From Cryptomeria japonica (lineage: Eukaryota; Streptophyta; Pinopsida; Cupressales; Cupressaceae): a DNA stretch of 64,000 nucleotides. Within the stretch, counting starts at the first letter, position 1. Each line of letters opens with the position of its first letter. The stretch is from assembly GCF_030272615.1 (NCBI RefSeq), contig NC_081406.1, positions 400,348,939-400,412,938 on the forward strand, in the 5' to 3' direction. A program made the position numbers and the translations under genes. Shown one piece after another: positions 1 to 11,139 of this stretch. The notes below the pieces were generated by a model. That model was not told the DNA's origin. It was given only the letters and a program-made list of their open reading frames with translations, and ran no database searches.

Positions 1-857
1 CACTTGAAGAAGACTCAGAAACTTCACTCGATGACTCTATTGACTCTGACAATAGTCCTATTTATGACAATATCTACTCAACATCAAACTCTAAATCTTC
101 TGATGTACATGATGAGAATCTATCTACTGATCTTGTTACTATCGAACCATGATATGAAGTCCAGTCTAGCATAGAGAACGATGCGACAAGTAGGTCTATT
201 GGATTAGGTCAACTAAATATTAACATGCACTTTAATAATCATGTGCTGACTCTTCCTGGTCTCGAGACATTTACGCAAGGTAGTCTTCTAGAACTCGACT
301 TTTTGATTCGCAGTTGTGATGACAATACCGTGAACTCCCTCAAACTTGTCCACACTCTATCCTTGGTACATCCTGAATTAATTGACTGTAGTCTACAAGA
401 CCAACCCATGAATGTACCTACTTTTTCCAATGACTACATGCTAGCCTATTACCTCAACACAGTTGAACCCATGTACTCTTCCACCAACGAACAGAGTGAG
501 AACATGACTAAAACGGATATCAAGTATCTTAGTTGTAAAAATCAGAATAATAAAAATAAAAGATCTGATGGTGAAAACCACATTGTGGTGGTGTCAGAAT
601 CTAAAAAAGAGAAAATAAAGGACATACCTAAGGGTGAAAACTTCTCTGAGGTGCCTGAAGGTGAGATACTTGATATATTGCCAAGTCATTTATAGGAGAG
701 ATCTTCTATATTGATCGAGCCAACTCAGCCAGTGAACATTGGGAGTCAAGAGATACCACACATCATTCATGTAGCTCAATAACTATCATCAGAAGAATTG
801 AAAGATTTCACTCATCTCTTTTTAGAAAGAAGATTAGTTTTGCATGGACATACTCTA
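1..857 (+). pseudogene. Tat gypsy pol, protease-RT spacer (copy I)
   Basis: Degenerate reading frame between protease and reverse transcriptase. The stretch at 225-695 is open for 156 codons and matches the corresponding part of copy II (15,264-16,280) and copy III (30,564-29,787, minus) nearly residue for residue. It is rich in Asp, Glu, Ser and Asn and ends in a Lys-rich segment with KKEKIKDIPKGE. Stops at about 150 and 694 break it. I recognise no enzyme domain; its position suggests a linker of the polyprotein. Conservation in three copies shows it belongs to the element. Confidence 0.7.
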
Positions 858-1670
858 ATATGCCAGGCCTGGATCTTGATCTTATCATGCACTATCTTTC
901 TATCACACCAAGAGTTAAACTAGTCAAGCAAAAACTCTATAAGATGCACCCTCACGATGCATTGTTAGTCAAGGCTGAGCTAGAAAAACTGCTAAAAGCT
1001 GGATTTATCAGAGCCATAGACTATGCGGAATGGATTTCAAACATAGTACCTGTGTCAAAGGCAAATAAATCTATTAAGGTTTGCACAAATTTTAGAGATC
1101 TCAACAAAGCTTGTCCGAAGGATGACTTTCCATTACCAAACATTGATATGATAATCGATATGACGTCTGCGTATGAGATGTACTCACTAATGGACGGATT
1201 CTCCAGCTATAATCAGATCAAAATAGCACCTGGGGATCAAGAAAAGACAACTTTCACCTGTGCATGGGAACCTTTTGCTGGAATGTCATGCCATTTGGGC
1301 CAAAGAACACATGAGCAACTTACCAAAGAGCAGTGACTACTATCTTTCATGATATGATGCAGAAGAATATGGAAGACTATGTTGATGACACTTTAGTGAA
1401 GACTATGAAGACATCCACGCATATTCAAGAGCTAGGCTCTATACTAGATAGAATGGAAAAATTCAAACTCCGGCTAAATCCAAAAAAGTGTGCATTCAGA
1501 ATGACATCTGGTAAACTACTTGTCTACATCATTTCAAAGAAGGGAATCGAGGTTGATCCTGAGAAGGTCCAAGCTATAATGGAAATGTCACCTCCGAAGA
1601 ACATCAGTCAAATGAGAAGTTTATAGGGACGTCTCCAATGAATCAGACGCTTTATTTCTCAGCTAGCAAA
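858..1670 (+). pseudogene. Reverse transcriptase, Tat gypsy (copy I)
   Basis: Ty3/gypsy reverse transcriptase that would copy element RNA to cDNA. Visible landmarks are the fingers motif with KVCTNFRDLNKACPKDDFPLP, the palm segment YSLMDGFSSYNQI, and the catalytic YVDDTLVK box at about 1,378-1,401, followed by the thumb/connection LNPKKCAF. The core is split by a frameshift near 1,290-1,330, where the expected WN-MPFGLKN-GATYQR segment is scrambled, and by a stop in MRSL*GRL at about 1,624. The catalytic aspartates survive but the protein cannot be made in one piece. Confidence 0.88.
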
Positions 1671-2224
1671 CAAAGCTCAACCTTTCACAAAAGTATTAAG
1701 GAAAGGAGTAATATACAACTGGGATTGAGAATGTGAACAACACCTTCAGCAGATCAAAGAGTACCTATCCAATCCACCAATATTGATGCCACCAATTCAG
1801 GGTAAACCATTGATCTTATATATATTGGCTACTGATTCATCATTGGGGGCACTTCTAGCACAACAAGATGAAAATAAAAAAGAGAGAGTTATATATTACA
1901 TCAGCAGAACATTGGTGTCTTATGAAATTAACTATACTATAATAGAAAAAGCATGCTTGGCATTAGTCTTTACATCACAAAAATTGAGGCACTATATGTT
2001 GGCACATTCCATCAAGCTAGTAGCTAAGATTGATCCACTCAAATATCTTCTCAACAAAACAACACTCACCGGAAGATTGGCTAAATGGGTCATGGTTCTT
2101 ACAAAGTTTGATATTGAATATGTGGAACACAAAGCCATCAAAGGATAGGTGATTGCAGATCAACTTGATGGAGCTCCACTTGAAGACACTCAACCACTGC
2201 ATATAGAATTTTTAGATGAATCAA
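1671..2224 (+). pseudogene. Gypsy RNase H domain (copy I)
   Basis: RNase H of the RT-fused type, which removes RNA from the RNA:cDNA hybrid. The frame at 1,783-2,148 reads KPLILYILATDSSLGALLAQ with the first catalytic Asp, then VIYYISRTLVSYEINYT and the Glu-containing EKACLALVFTSQKLRHYM, the usual RNase H signature of gypsy elements. A stop at 2,146 interrupts it just before the segment that leads to the second RNase H. Copies II and III are colinear. Confidence 0.85.
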
Positions 2225-2640
2225 TAATGCACCTTACTCAACAATCCTGGAAGATGTTCTTTGATGATCTTTCACTCAAAATGGTTCTGGTACTGGAATA
2301 ATTTTTATTTCTCCTCAAAAGTATTCAATCTCGAAGGCTTATAAGATTATTTTCCCTTCTACAAACAACATTGCAGAGTTTGAAGGTTTTGTAAATGAGA
2401 TCAAGCTGGCTATTAAATGGAAGGTTGTTGAATTACACATCTATGGAGATTCTCAGCTAATCATCAATCAAATAAATGATACATATCAGACTCGACATGA
2501 GAAACTAATGCCTTATAAGAGAATGGTTGATGATCTCAAGAAGTATTTTACTTTTGTATCATTCCAACAGATTCTCAGATCAACAAACAGAGCAACAGAT
2601 GCTATGGCCACCTTGGCATCTATACCAGAGTAACAAGAGT
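2225..2640 (+). pseudogene. Second (archaeal-type) RNase H domain, Tat lineage (copy I)
   Basis: A second RNase H lies after the first one, as known for Tat elements (aRNH). By comparison with copies II and III the domain starts at the SWKMFFDGS block near 2,245 and continues through an AGILFITPQK strand, the acidic helix (N-E-I-K-L-A-I), and ELHIYGDSQLIINQIND with a catalytic Asp. A one-base loss around 2,270 shifts the frame and several stops follow. The pair of RNase H domains is the main reason for placing the element in Tat. Confidence 0.78.
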
Positions 2641-3972
2641 CTAATTTTTGCTTTGAATTCCTTGTGGAAGAGTTACATTACCCTACCTATGATTCTCCTG
2701 AGTCCCAGATAGTTTGTTCTATTATTGGACATGACTCATCTCGCTACAACTTTATTTACTCTTATCTACGAGACCAAATTATCCCAGAAAATCTTACCCG
2801 TAATGAGAAAAGGAACCTAACCCAAAACGCTTCATGGTACGTCATCATTGCTAATGATTTTTTAGGTGAGGTTTGGATGGTACGTTTCTTAGGTTTCTAT
2901 AAACTAAAGAGTCTAAACATTCATTATCAGAAGTTCATGAAGGTATTTGTGGATCTCAATCGAATGGTCTTATTTTAGCTCGGAAATTACTAAGGGCTGG
3001 CTACTACTGGCCAGACATGGAGAAGGATGCTATAAAGTTTCCTAAAACTTGTGAGAAGTGTCAGCTACATGGAAATATCATACATGCTCCAGCAAGGGAT
3101 CTCATACCCTTCATCACACATTGGCCTTTTCAACAATGGGCCTTTGATCTCATTGGTCAGATATATCCTGCATCATCCAACGGACACAAGTTTATCATAA
3201 CTGCCACTGAGTACTTCACTAAGTGGGTAGAAGAGGTTCTGGTCATCAAAGCAACTGGTAAACAAGTAGCTCTGTTCATCCTAAACCATATCATCTGCAG
3301 GTATGGGATACCTTCATCCATCATGACTGACAATGGAAGACAATTCAAGAATAAAGAAAAATTAAACAACACTGGTCATCCATATATTACCCTCAAGGTA
3401 ATGGACAAGCTGAGGCATCTAACAAAAACATGCTGACTATCTTACATAGAACAATGAACAAATCTGGGAGGGATTGACATCTGCAGCTCAATCCTGCATT
3501 ATGGGCTTACAGAACAAGTATCGGAACACCTACTGGGGCTACATGTTTTTCTTTGGTGTATGGGTCTGAAGCAGTATTACCTATTGAAGTGGAAATACCA
3601 TCTCTAAGAGTTTCTTTGCAAGGTCTTGTTACTAATGAAGACTATAGAATAGCTAGATTGCAAGAGCTCAAATTGCTAGATGAACGTCGGCAAGTGGCAT
3701 TTGATCATCTCAGAGTGTATCAAAAGAGAATGTCCAGAGGATATAACAAGAAGGTTCGACAACAAGAATTTTAGGTTGGTGACCTAGTTCTGAGAGAAAA
3801 TCCTAAAAATCAACAGTTTCAAGACAACAAAGGGAAGTTTGAACCTAATTGGCTGGGTCCCTACATAGTTACTGCAGTCTTTGGCTCTGGTGCCTATTAG
3901 CTCTCAATATTGAAAGGAGAACAACTCCATGAACCGATTAACACCATCCATTTGAAGAAATTATTTACTTAG
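2641..3972 (+). pseudogene. Integrase, Tat gypsy (copy I)
   Basis: Integrase that would insert element cDNA. It shows the zinc-binding region (GYYWPDMEKDA...CEKCQLHG), the first catalytic Asp in QQWAFDLIGQIYP, and the second in SIMTDNGRQF. About 30 bases present in copy II after the second Asp are missing near 3,355, giving a frameshift before the catalytic Glu region (NGQAEASNKN in the shifted frame). The C-terminal part has a GPY/F-like module (WLGPYIVTAVFGSGAYQL) and ends with HLKKLFT at the stop 3,970-3,972. No chromodomain is seen. Confidence 0.85.
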
Positions 3973-5412
3973 AATTCTCTGCTCCAGCAACCTATACAGC
4001 GGAAAAATGTCCTGAAAAAAATCTAAAAATTATAAAATGTCCTGAAAAAAAAAGAAAAAAAGAGAGAGAAAATGCCTTGGTGAAAACCTGGTAAATAGGC
4101 ACCTTGGTAAAAAATAAAAATGAATCTCTGCCAAGCAGGTGAAAACCTGGCAAACAGGCACCTTTTGTACTCAAGCGCTCCATCTATCAATGCAACGTTG
4201 GCATTTCTCACTTTCATGCATCTTTGCTTTCGCTAGGACATATATTTCAGTCACTTTTGTGACATCTTGGTTTGTTGGAACCCTCATGGCTTGAAACTGA
4301 TTAATGTCCTAGTCTTAGATTAATTGACAGAGGACATTACATGTCCTAAGAAGTATCAACCAAGTCAACTTTACGTTAGTGAAACTTGGTCATCCATTCC
4401 AAGTCAGTCACCTGTCTCTTGACTACTGAAGAGTTTTATCACTGAGTACACAAGAAAAACAACATTACTAAAAACAATCACTAAACAGTTTGAGCTATGA
4501 ATGAAAATTTTCTTTGTGTGTTGTCTTTTATATTGGTTTTTTATTATTATCCCTCTGAGTAAGTCAAGGAAGTCTATCTTGACTAAGAGGAGAAAGGATT
4601 GGGGGCATAATATTTTCTTTGTTTTCTGCTTGTAGGAATGATTCTGATGATTTGGAAACATCTAATAAGCTAGATGTCTATGATAAGAGCCTTCAGATCA
4701 AGGTGAAATCACCACACATACCTCGACTCCGCTTATTTGTATGCTACAAGGAGGTTCACATCATTTCTTTGTCTGTTTTGAGGGAATTTCTTTATCATGC
4801 AATCCGGGTCCCTACGAAATCTGTCCAAGGATATGAATGAAAAAAGGGTCATTGCAGACAAGATAATTAATATTGCACATGAAAAGAAAGGAACTCTAAT
4901 ATGCCTGCTATGTTTGTTAACGCTCAGTGATGAACTTAAGCATTTCAAATCGAGTGACTACGTTTAGGTTGCATTTCATTTTGAATCTCATTTTGCATTT
5001 CATTTTGTATTTTGTGAATTTAGAGTGATTTCAGTATGATAACAATGATCTCTTTATCTTCTGAATGAGAGTTGGAAGCATCATCATTTCTTAGCTAAGT
5101 GGTCTCTTTTTCATCATTTCTCTGATCAAGTACTTGTGTATTGAGATGTTTAGCTGCATACATAAGCATTTTATATAGATTCATACATTCATTATCACTC
5201 ATTTACATTTATCTTATTGCATTGAAAAATAAATAAAATTTGCACTACTCATTACTCATTTTCATTCATTTTATTTGCATATGAAAAGAAACAAAAACAA
5301 ACATCCGTATTCATTTGCATTACATCCATTCCAAATAGATATGCATACATATAGAATAAAGCATATACAAAGACATCTCATAAATCGATCAACGTAAGTA
5401 CATTGAAGTCAG
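3973..5412 (+). other. 3' non-coding region of Tat copy I, with a conserved small ORF
   Basis: Non-coding region downstream of integrase, colinear with 37,977-39,400 in copy II and partly with 26,480-24,300 (minus) in copy III. It contains a short duplicated block (CCTTGGTGAAAACCTGG-type, about 4,073-4,165). It also holds an open frame at 4,619-4,840 preceded by a pyrimidine tract and TTGTAG, which looks like a 3' splice site. The rest is AT-rich with runs of cattt and gcat motifs and I see no other gene. Confidence 0.6.
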
Positions 5413-5426
5413 TTCCAATTAAAATT
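5396..5426 (+). other. LTR-less fusion point of copies I and II
   Basis: Left of this point the sequence follows the integrase 3' region of copies II and III (AAGTACATTGAAGTC type). Right of it, it follows the leader that in copy III lies between the 5' LTR and gag (AGTTCCAATTAAAATTAG type). In copy III the equivalents are about 11 kb apart and separated by gag-pol in one direction, or by antisense PMD plus LTR plus upper leader in the other. The two parents share GTYCAATT-like bases here, which suggests a microhomology deletion that removed the PMD gene and LTRs between two tandem elements. Confidence 0.7.
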
Positions 5427-5776
5427 AGAAGCTACCCGGTTCACCTCCGAAAGGAGGGATAATCTTTATGCAAGAGAGATAGTAACTCTCCCAAGATACT
5501 TGTCATTTTGTGCCCCCATTAGCATTTGGAGTCAGCTAATACGACATTGAGAATCCATTGTGTGAAACTCAGTGGCCGTATTTTGATTAGCTATTGGGTG
5601 TGTACCTGAGTCTACAAGCAAAGGTTTTCTTCTCTCACCAATTCCGTAGGGTTTGTATGCTGTGATTGGAGTTATTATTCATATTATGTGTTTTTTGTGT
5701 TTTCATCCCTGAAACTAAAACTGAAATACCAAAACTGGAGAAAACAAGAAACAACTCAGTGATAAAAAACTTTGTC

Positions 5777-5872
5777 CAAAACTAGTCTATCCCAGTCAAA
5801 ACTCTGTGCAAAACTAGTCTATCCCAGTCGAAACTCTGTCCAAAACTAGTCTATCCTAGTCAAAACTCTATC
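5777..5872 (+). repeat. 32-bp tandem repeat, three copies
   Basis: Three successive units beginning CAAAACTAGTCTATCC at 5,777, 5,809 and 5,841, exactly 32 bases apart and nearly identical. Copy III has a related but shorter or diverged run at about 35,105-35,190, so unit number varies between copies. Confidence 0.9.
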
Positions 5873-6515
5873 CGTGTCACAAACTAGTATACCTTAGCTG
5901 TCAAAAAATCAGTCCACCTCTTAACTGCTCATCATCAGTCAGCGATCAAAACTCAGTCCATCTCGAATATGGTCATACTCAATCATTGAAAACTTATAAC
6001 TTTGCCTCAGTCCATTAAAAAGTCGTACGAGTCTTCTTATTTATCATCTGGGTTCATATTCTGTGTCGTACAATTTTCTATCAGTCCTAATAGTCTGTCG
6101 TTTCATCTTCAATCCCGTGTCGTACAAATCCTGATTGTCTGTCATCCACTTCTGAGAATTGTTGTCTGAGCTTTACTCCTGTGTCGTATGATAAAACATT
6201 ACAGTGAATAGTCCATCATTCTAGACATACCCATTTGTCATACGGTACTAGGCAACAACTCATATGAAACACTGTATTTGTTGTCCTGAAACTATTGAAT
6301 TATTGACTGTTCCTGCGAAACTTGTCATACGAATCTATGATTTTGTCAATCCAGAACAATCAAACTTGCCTAAAATAGTCTATATCGAGCATAAAACTGG
6401 TTATCATCATCCTGAGCATAAATAGATCAAAATAGTGTACCTCTACCATTTGTGTTGCACAATTTTGTCGATCATCTTTCAGCTAGTTCGATCAACTACA
6501 TATCAAACCTAAGTC

Positions 6516-6663
6516 ACTTAGATAAACATCTTATACAAGATAGATCTTTCCTGAAACCAGACTGAGTCTTAGTCACTTCTCTCAGATCAACTTAGATAAA
6601 CATCTTATACATGATAGATCGTTCCTGAAACCAAACTAAATCTTAGTTTCTTCTCTCAAACAA
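6516..6663 (+). repeat. 74-bp tandem duplication in the leader
   Basis: Two adjacent copies start with ACTTAGATAAACATCTTATA at 6,516 and 6,590, 74 bases apart, with scattered mismatches. The same duplication is present in copy III (about 34,335-34,485, minus), so it predates the divergence of the two copies. Confidence 0.88.
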
Positions 6664-6744
6664 TACATTAACTGAACAACTAGCTCTGAATTTGATCTTG
6701 ACTTCTGCATCACAAATAGCTTTAGGTCACACCAATCAATAAAA

Positions 6745-6924
6745 ATGCCTATTCAAACTAGGAGTTCTCATAAGAAAGATGCCAAAGGCAAAGGGCAACC
6801 CTTTTCATATAAAGATAATCCATTTTATGAAGAGGATGCCTTAACTAATAAACCTTCATCATCAGAGATACCAGTTTATGATGAACCTTTATCTCCCACT
6901 ATACCTAGAACATAACAAAACGAC
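6745..6924 (+). pseudogene. gag N-terminus of Tat copy II, cut by LINE A
   Basis: Start of the gag frame: ATG at 6,745 reads MPIQTRSSHKKDAKGKGQPF. The same start is seen in copy III at 34,245 (minus), MPIQMKTSRKKDAKGKGQSF. The frame runs on through an acidic, Pro/Ser-rich segment until a stop and then the LINE insertion after 6,924. The continuation lies at 11,749. The matching start in two copies supports this ATG. Confidence 0.8.
6914..6924 (+). other. Target-site duplication of LINE A (left copy)
   Basis: AACAAAACGAC precedes LINE A. The right flank at about 11,746-11,756 reads AAAAAAATGAC, and the uninterrupted site in copy III has AACAAAATGACGAAG. At least AAAAYGAC is duplicated. The exact length is blurred by the A-run at the LINE tail. 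Confidence 0.65.
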
Positions 6925-6925
6925 T

Positions 6926-7640
6926 ATGAAGATTATCTCTTGGAATATTAGGGGACTCAATAATCCCCACAAACATGATATTATTAGGAACATGATAAGG
7001 GATAGTAAATCTGATATTTTTCTTAATCAAGAGACTAAAATGAGTAGAGAAAAAGTTGAATCTCTAAAGTTCTTTGAATCTGGGAGTATCAGTGGTGGTA
7101 GCTCGGAAGGTGCCTCGGGAGGCATTGCTACTATTTGGAATCTCAATAGTGTCAAAGGTCATGTGCTTATTCAAGAATTTTTTTTCTCTTGTATTAAATT
7201 TGAGTATTTAAAAGATGGAACATCATGGGTCCTCACAAACATATATGCTCCTAATACCTTGAAAGCCAAAAACTGCTTCTAGAAAAAACTTATGGAAATA
7301 AGGGACAACTTCAAGAATCTTAGTTGACTAGTCATGGGAGACTTTAATACTCCTTTGAGAGAGGAGGAAAAATTTGGTGGAAGCCCCTCTCAGTTGGAAA
7401 TCATACTGGCCCTCATGGATTTTATAAACACATAGGCTCTCAATAATGTGGAGATACAGGGATGCAATTACACTTGGACTAACAGGAGGACTGGAAATGA
7501 CCTTATCCAAGTTCACCTTGATAGGGCCCTTATTTTTGATGACTGATACTGATATTACTTCTATTCCCTATCTGCCCACATCCGGGTTGGGTCTGATCAT
7601 TATCCGATAACTCTTTTTGCTGACCCAATAAATAGAAGAA
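6926..7640 (+). pseudogene. LINE A ORF2, AP endonuclease domain
   Basis: N-terminal endonuclease (AP-endonuclease/exonuclease fold) that would nick the target DNA. It begins MKIISWNIRGLNNPHKHDII, typical of plant L1 ORF2. It continues with LNQETKMS (catalytic Glu), the glycine-rich GGIATIWN, TNIYAPN, VMGDFNTPL with catalytic Asp/Asn, and ends with the SDHYPI motif near 7,595. Stops at 7,280, 7,326, 7,432 and 7,540 break it. Motif order is complete for the family. Confidence 0.87.
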
Positions 7641-9210
7641 GGCATTTTCCTTTTAGATTAAAAAAAATGTGGACTCATCATCCAGACCTCACCCTTAAAA
7701 TACAGGAATGGTGGAATATTCAAGTTGAGGGCACTGCTATGTATAGAGTCATGAAGAAACTCAAAAGTATCAAGGACAACATAAGGTTCTGGAATAAAAC
7801 CAGCTTTAGGAACATTTTTGAGGTCAAAGGTAAAATCCAGGATGATCTCAATAAAATACAGGCCTAAATTCAGAAGGATGGTTTCTCTACTGTGTCAATT
7901 GCTGAAGAAAATGAGATCCTTAAAAAATATCATGAAATAATTGCTAAAGAAGAAACTTTTTGGAAGCAGAGATCAAGATGTACATGGCTGAAGGAAGGAG
8001 ACAAGAACACAAGATTCTTTCATATGTTGACCATCAAACATAAAGCAGAAAACGGGATCACAAAGCTGGTAGTGGACAATGGGGAGCTAGTTAAGGAGGA
8101 TGAGATAAGAAATGAGGACAAAAGATACGTTTCTGATCTTCTAAGTAGGGATTAGAGTCTGGATGCTGATGCTCAAATTTCTTTTCTTTAGAATATTCCT
8201 CACCTCATTGATGAGCATATGAATGCCTTCCTTTCTGCTATACCTTCACACTTGGAGATCAGGTATGCTATCTTTTATTTTGATGGTAACAAAGCTCCCG
8301 GTCCTGATGGCTTCCCCATGTCCTTCTTCCAAGAATTCTGGGACATTGTTGGGAAAGATGTTTCCAATGGGGTGAAAGAATTTTTTGGGGCTAAAAGACT
8401 TTTGAAAGAGAACAATGGAACCTTCATTGCATTAATCCCCAAAATTCAAGGAGCTGACTCCATGGATAAGTTCAGGCCAATCAGCTTATGCAATTCTTTT
8501 TATAAGATTATTTCTAAGGTCCTTACTTCCAGATTCCTGACTGTCCTTTCCTCTTTGATTAATCATAAGCAAAATGGTTTTGTGCCAGGAAGAAAAATTC
8601 TTGATTCCATCATTACTGTCCATGAGAATATTCATTCTCTTGTTACGGCTAAGAAACAAGGTTTCATCCTCAAGCTTGATCTCTTTAAGGCCTATGATCG
8701 AGCTGATTGGTCTTTCCTTGTGAAGGTTCTTATGGCTTATGGGTTCTCTACCAAATGTGTGGACCTCTTCAAACAACTAATTACCTCTGCCTCCTTTGTT
8801 GTTCTTGTCAATGGATCCCCTTCCTCCTTTTTTCAAGCTTCTAGAGGATTGAGGCAAGGGGATCCCATTTCTCCTATCCTCTTCATAATTATGGCTGAAT
8901 GTTTTGGTAGGTCTATGGAAAGCATGGTGATGAGAGGAATATTTAAGGGACTCCAACCTTCTTTAGTTGATCATACTTGTTCCCACCAATAGTTTGTGGA
9001 TGACACCATTATCATGGGGGATTCAATCATTTCAGAAGCTAGAACCCTGAAGGACACTCTATGTAAGTTTTCTTCTGCTTCAGGTCAACTTATAAATTGG
9101 GTTAAAAGCAAAGATTTTTCATCAATACTCCAGAGAGAAGACAACATAGAATCAACAGAATTATGGAATGTTAGATTGCTGATCTTCCTGCCACTTATCT
9201 TGGCCTCCCT
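7641..9210 (+). pseudogene. LINE A ORF2, reverse transcriptase domain
   Basis: Non-LTR reverse transcriptase. Landmarks are the CTWLKEGDKNTRFFH segment before RT (7,980-8,030), [55 protein letters not shown] (first catalytic Asp), [16 protein letters not shown], and FVDDTIIMGD with the catalytic Asp pair at about 8,994-9,020. One stop falls immediately before the FVDD box and others at 7,865 and 8,153. The frame at 8,219-8,992 is open for 257 codons, which is the longest intact piece. Confidence 0.9.
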
Positions 9211-10473
9211 TTGGGCATTGCACCACCTGACTCCTTTTGGAGCTCTCTAGTGGACAAATTTCAAAAAAAGCGTGCTGGGTGGAAAGGAGCCCTCTTAAGT
9301 CAGGCTGGAAAGCTTCAACTTTTAAAATATTATCTTCAAAGCATACCTATCTATGCCCTTAGCCTCTTTAGAATTCTAGTTAAATATGCTGATGCAATTG
9401 AGAAAATTAAAAAAAAAATTCTTTGGTTAGGGGTTGAGGAAAAGAAAAGAACGTCTCTTGTGGCTTGGGATAAGGTGTGCAAACCAAATAGTAAAGGAGG
9501 CCTGGGCCTTAGAAGAATCTGGACCCTCAATGAAGCTCTCTTGTCTAAACAAGTATGTAGATTATTCCACTCTGATAGTGAATGGTGTAAAATTTGGAGA
9601 AGTAAGTACTCTCTTTTGTCTTCTTCTCTATCCTCTTTTATCAATTTTGATTTCAGTATGAATGGGTCCCATATCTGGAATCATGCCTCTAAGTGTAAAG
9701 ACAACATTGCTAAAGGGGTTAAATGGAAAGTTGGCAATGGTAGGAAAGCTAGATTCTGGGAAGGTCCCTGGCTTTTTGATAAATCTCTGATTGATATCCC
9801 TGAATGGGCCCCTTATGCTTCCTCCTGTATTAGAATCTTTGGCCCTTTGGTTGAGAGGTATTGGATAGGCAATAAATGGTAGAATATTGAAAGTATTCAC
9901 CTAGACCTTATCAATCTTAAGAACCATCTTTCTTTGGATTGGTTGAACAAAGAGGAAGACTCCCTTATATGGAAATATGAACCTAAAGGCAACATCACTA
10001 TTTGTTCAATGTATGGTGTCCTCTCCCCTACCCTCTGAGAAAATCCTTTTTGGTCTAAAGCTTGGATAAAGGGCCCGATCCCTAAAATCAACTTTTTCTA
10101 TTGGACTATTCTTCAAAATAAAATATTGACCTTAGACAATCTTAAAGGTAGAGGTTTTTCTTTTCCTAATAGATGTGCTCTATGTCTTGAGGAGGAAGAG
10201 TCTGTGGACCATTTGGCTATCCACTGTTCCTTTACTATTTCAATTTGGGAAAGATTTCTTAAGAATTTTTGCATTGATTGGGTGTTTCCTAACACTATCA
10301 GTGAATTGTTCCACTCTTGGAATTATCACTGGTCTAACCCCTTTTTGAGATCTCTGTGGCAGCTATCTCTCCCTCACATTCTATGGGGGATATGGAAAGA
10401 AAGGAACAACCCTATCTTCAGGGACACTTCTTTCACCTAGGATGTTGTTTTCTAGAAAATTCAATGGGAGATT
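9211..10473 (+). pseudogene. LINE A ORF2, thumb region and zinc-binding motif
   Basis: Continuation of ORF2 after a frameshift near 9,200. The frame at 9,211-9,882 shows the post-RT block typical of plant L1: RAGWKGALLSQAGKLQLLK, TSLVAWDKVCKPNSKGGLGL and VGNGRKARFWEGPW. Further on, at about 10,170-10,225, a zf-RVT motif reads CALCLEEEESVDHLAIHC, giving a Cys-X2-Cys and His-X4-Cys spacing. Stops at 9,880 and 10,036 interrupt it. Confidence 0.85.
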
Positions 10474-11139
10474 GTGGAGAACATTGGGATCATTGGGGTT
10501 CCTTGCATTTCAGCCAACCCCTTGGAAACTCACATATTAAGCTCCTGGAATCTGAAGAGTGCTGGTAGTTCTGATCCCAAAAAAAATAAAAGATTAGAAG
10601 CTAGATGGCAAACTCCCCCAAATGGTTGGCTCAAAGTAAATTTTGATGGTGCTACAAAAGGTAATCCTGGCCCTGTGGGATGTGGTGCAATTCTCAGAGA
10701 TGAAAACGGTAACTGTAAGGAAATGATTGCTGTTCCTATAGGGAGCCAAACAAACCACAAAGCAGAAGCAATGGCTACACTCCAAGGTATTCTCCTAGCT
10801 AAAAGATGGAACTATCCCTACCTACGGATTGAAGGGGATTCTAACAACATCATCAAATGCCTAAAGGGAACCTCTAAGCCTTCATGGACTATCAATAACA
10901 TAATAAAAGTAGCTAGAGACCTCATCAACACCTTTGAAAAAAGTTTCATATCTCATATTTATCGTGAAGCTAACTATTTAGTTGTCTGGGTTGCCAACGT
11001 GGCAGTTAATCAAGAAAAAATTGTTACATGGAAGGGAGAAGAGGGCCTCCTCGAGGATGTCAGATCAATCATTTTTAAGGATCGATACAATAGTACCCCA
11101 AAAATCATAAATGGACAAAATAATAATAAAACAGATTAA
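10474..11139 (+). pseudogene. LINE A ORF2, C-terminal RNase H
   Basis: Plant-type RNase H (RVT_3 family) at the end of ORF2, open for 221 codons. It shows VNFDGATKGNPGPVGCGAIL with the first catalytic Asp, the acidic helix HKAEAMATLQGILLA, and RIEGDSNNIIKCL with the third acidic residue. In the final motif the usual HxxREAN-ADxLAN pattern reads HIYREANYLVVWVAN, so the last catalytic Asp appears to be Val (one base change). The enzyme would probably be impaired. Confidence 0.88.

Larger units (their letters stand above)
1..5412 (+). mobile_element. Tat-lineage Ty3/gypsy retrotransposon, copy I (3' part)
   Basis: This is the 3' part of a Ty3/gypsy LTR retrotransposon whose beginning lies outside the window. 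Reading left to right it holds the acidic spacer before RT, RT with a YVDD box, a gypsy RNase H, a second RNase H of the type acquired by plant Tat elements, integrase with a GPY/F-like end, and a non-coding 3' region. The order RT-RNH-aRNH-INT is the known hallmark of the Tat lineage. The same blocks recur in copy II and, reversed, in copy III, which let me set boundaries by comparison. Its own antisense PMD segment and 3' LTR are missing: the 3' region runs straight into the leader of copy II near 5,412. Confidence 0.88.
5413..6744 (+). other. 5' leader of Tat copy II
   Basis: Untranslated leader before gag, colinear with 35,550-34,246 (minus) in copy III. I see no conserved ORF. It holds a 32-bp tandem triplet, a 74-bp tandem duplication and a series of GTCGTACGA-like motifs at about 6,021, 6,063, 6,116, 6,181, 6,234 and 6,322. 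A long leader before gag is common in large Tat elements. Confidence 0.65.
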
